Shown here: positions 5,461-6,677 of the stretch, one piece after another
How positions within the stretch are numbered: the first letter of the stretch is position 1
How the letters are laid out: every line of letters starts with the position of its first letter
Origin: Nitrospirota bacterium
GTDB taxonomy: Bacteria; Nitrospirota; UBA9217
Reading direction: 5' to 3'
Length of the DNA: 6,677 nucleotides
Assembly: GCA_027456925.1 (NCBI GenBank)
Contig: DAIDTZ010000233.1
Span: forward strand, 1 to 6,677
Notes under the pieces: model-generated
Databases searched by the model: none
What the model was told of the DNA's origin: nothing
The model's input: only the letters and a program-made list of their open reading frames with translations
Made by a program: the position numbers and the translations under genes

Positions 5461-5531
5461 GCTGATTTCCCGGGTGGGTCCGCCAAAACCGGCGTCCGGG
5501 ACAGGGCTTCCCGGGGTTTCTGGAAAAACGC
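5461..5531 (-). promoter_or_regulatory. mRNA leader with alternative hairpins before YihY-cNMP gene
   Basis: The roughly 70-nt leader has three short complementary elements on the minus strand: CCGGGA (5514-5509), TCCCGG (5501-5496) and a second CCGGGA (5473-5468). The middle element can pair with the first in a 6-bp hairpin with a 7-nt loop. It can instead pair with the third, enclosing a small CGCC/GGCG hairpin (5494-5481). The third element contains GGGA, the only ribosome-binding-site candidate, so the second fold would hide it. This arrangement looks like a translational switch but is unproven. Confidence 0.35.
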
Positions 5532-5537
5532 AAGGCT

Positions 5538-5566
5538 ATTATAGATGGTTGCCGGTGAAATATCAA
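5538..5566 (-). promoter_or_regulatory. Sigma-70 promoter of YihY-cNMP gene
   Basis: On the minus strand TTGATA (5566-5561) and a perfect TATAAT (5543-5538) are separated by exactly 17 bp. Transcription would start near 5531, about 70 nt before the ATG. It is the best promoter in the window and makes this gene independent of the GGDEF gene upstream. Confidence 0.75.
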
Positions 5567-5568
5567 GA

Positions 5569-5582
5569 TTCCGCGTGCGGAA
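5569..5582. promoter_or_regulatory. Palindrome TTCCGCGTGCGGAA upstream of -35
   Basis: Perfect 6-bp arms flank a 2-bp centre, and the palindrome ends 2 bp from the -35 box of the YihY-cNMP promoter. The centre is too short for an RNA hairpin, so a protein-binding operator or activator site is more plausible. The binding factor is unknown. Confidence 0.35.
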
Positions 5583-5683
5583 AAAAAGTGAAACAATAAC
5601 GCCCAACGATGGAGAATGTCAAATTGCACGGCTTGTTGAAAGCGTCCGTAGGGGCGGGGTGCAGCAAGATCGAACGGCGATGC

Positions 5684-6677
5684 TCAGGGTGGTGAGAAAT
5701 ACGCGTAGCCGCCGTTCCCGCCTTCTTTAACGCGGTACATGGCCGTGTCCGCTTTGCTCACGAGCGCTTCCAATTCGTCGCCGTCTGCCGGATAAAGGCT
5801 GATGCCGATGCTCACGCCGATGGAGCATTCTTTCCCTTTTATGGTGAACGGCTCGGTCAGCGCAGCCATGATCTTCCGGGCAATAACGCTGGCATCCTCG
5901 GGGGCTGCGATCCTGCCGCAGATGCCGATGAACTCATCACCGCCCATGCGGGCGATCGTGTCGGCCTTCCGTGTACACGCCGTCATCCGCTGCGCCGCCT
6001 CCTTCAGCAGCAGGTCGCCTGTCTCGTGACCGTGCATGTCGTTGACCGCTTTGAAGTTGTCAAAGTCCATGTAGAGGAGCGACAGGACATAGTTGTTCCG
6101 TTTCGCCAGCGCGAGGAGTTGGTTCATGCGATCGAAGAACAACGTCCGGTTGGGGAGGCCGGTGAGCGCGTCATACAGCGCCAGTTGCTGAAGCCGTTGC
6201 TCCGCTTTTTTTCGCTCGGCAATATCGTAAGCCACATAGACGATCCCGGAAGGGGAGCCGTACCTTTCCGTAATGAGAGAGGCCGACATGCTGACGTCGA
6301 TACGCCCTTCGTTTTTTGCGGTCCAGACCATATCGCAGTCGAGGATGCTCCCCCGGCCGAGACGTCCGCAGTCCCTCAGCTCGTCGGGCAATTCGATGAG
6401 CAATGAAAGGTCTGTGTCAAGGACTTCTTCGCTCCGGCAACCGAGCATGACCTGCGCAGCGCGGTTCATGACCCGGATCTTGCCCTCAAGGTCGGCGACG
6501 ATGACCGCGCCGTGCATGGTTTCCAGGACTTGTCCTGATGCCAGCTCCGGCGTGACATCGATGAGCTTGTATCGCGTGACCACATAGGCGGTTATGAATA
6601 AAAAGGGCATCATGGGGATGTAACCGATCGGATAGAACGGCACGCCAAAAGCGAGAAGGAAATCCACGGAGGCCAGA
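5684..6677 (-). CDS. Membrane PAS-GGDEF diguanylate cyclase, 5' end missing
   Basis: The visible 330 codons have no stop before the right edge, so the true start lies outside the window; a GTG at 6667 begins inside a hydrophobic segment and is not likely to be the start. The first part (FYPIGYIPMMPFLFITAY, then VVTRYKLIDV; residues 11-38 counted from that GTG) resembles the last helix and exit of a 7TM sensor region found on histidine kinases and cyclases. A PAS domain follows (about 45-155), then GGDEF (about 160-325) with DALTGLPNR (166-174), D201 in MDFDNFK, intact GGDEF at 242-246, and RKAD at 233-236, the RxxD inhibitory site. The enzyme would make cyclic di-GMP from two GTP, with product feedback, under control of the membrane and PAS sensors. 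There is no EAL domain. The gene ends about 120 bp before the -35 box of the next gene, and no terminator is obvious. Confidence 0.92.
   Translation of the reverse strand, partial: LASVDFLLAFGVPFYPIGYIPMMPFLFITAYVVTRYKLIDVTPELASGQVLETMHGAVIVADLEGKIRVMNRAAQVMLGCRSEEVLDTDLSLLIELPDELRDCGRLGRGSILDCDMVWTAKNEGRIDVSMSASLITERYGSPSGIVYVAYDIAERKKAEQRLQQLALYDALTGLPNRTLFFDRMNQLLALAKRNNYVLSLLYMDFDNFKAVNDMHGHETGDLLLKEAAQRMTACTRKADTIARMGGDEFIGICGRIAAPEDASVIARKIMAALTEPFTIKGKECSIGVSIGISLYPADGDELEALVSKADTAMYRVKEGGNGGYAYFSPP

Overview
The window is 6,677 bp of bacterial chromosome, moderately GC-rich in its genes and clearly AT-rich in one intergenic stretch. It carries six protein genes, five on the minus strand and one on the plus strand. 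No RNA gene, insertion sequence, CRISPR array or phage gene is visible. The protein types and the periodic intergenic repeats suggest an environmental, probably anaerobic bacterium of the Desulfobacterota/Desulfuromonadota or Nitrospirota kind. That placement is inference from overall look only, and no marker gene here fixes the taxonomy.

Layout from left to right. Bases 1-275 are non-coding and hold inverted copies of a 10-bp periodic repeat. Next comes a probable two-gene minus-strand operon: a cation-diffusion-facilitator-like membrane protein (946-1626) followed 25 bp later by a PHP-domain metallohydrolase (276-920). About 540 bp of AT-rich, dyad-rich DNA (1627-2167) separates this operon from a divergent small gene (2168-2437), which encodes a free-standing RodZ-type helix-turn-helix protein. 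Convergent with that gene is an acyl-CoA synthetase of the medium-chain/ACSM type (2502-4178, minus). An 82-bp gap filled by a 7-bp periodic array separates it from the upstream minus-strand gene (4261-5460), which fuses a YihY/BrkB-family membrane domain to a C-terminal cyclic-nucleotide-binding-like domain. That gene has a near-consensus sigma-70 promoter and a leader that can form two mutually exclusive hairpins. The last gene (5684 to the right edge, minus, 5' end missing) is a membrane-anchored PAS-GGDEF diguanylate cyclase.

The genes do not form one obvious pathway. Two of them point to nucleotide signalling: a GGDEF enzyme that would make cyclic di-GMP, and next to it a membrane protein with a cNMP-binding-type sensor domain. 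No new multi-gene system is evident. The points most worth a second look are the YihY-cNMP fusion with an altered phosphate-binding cassette, its switch-like leader, the CDF-like protein with cysteines where the usual His/Asp metal ligands would be, the solo RodZ-type HTH beside a palindrome-rich regulatory region, and the heptad repeat array.
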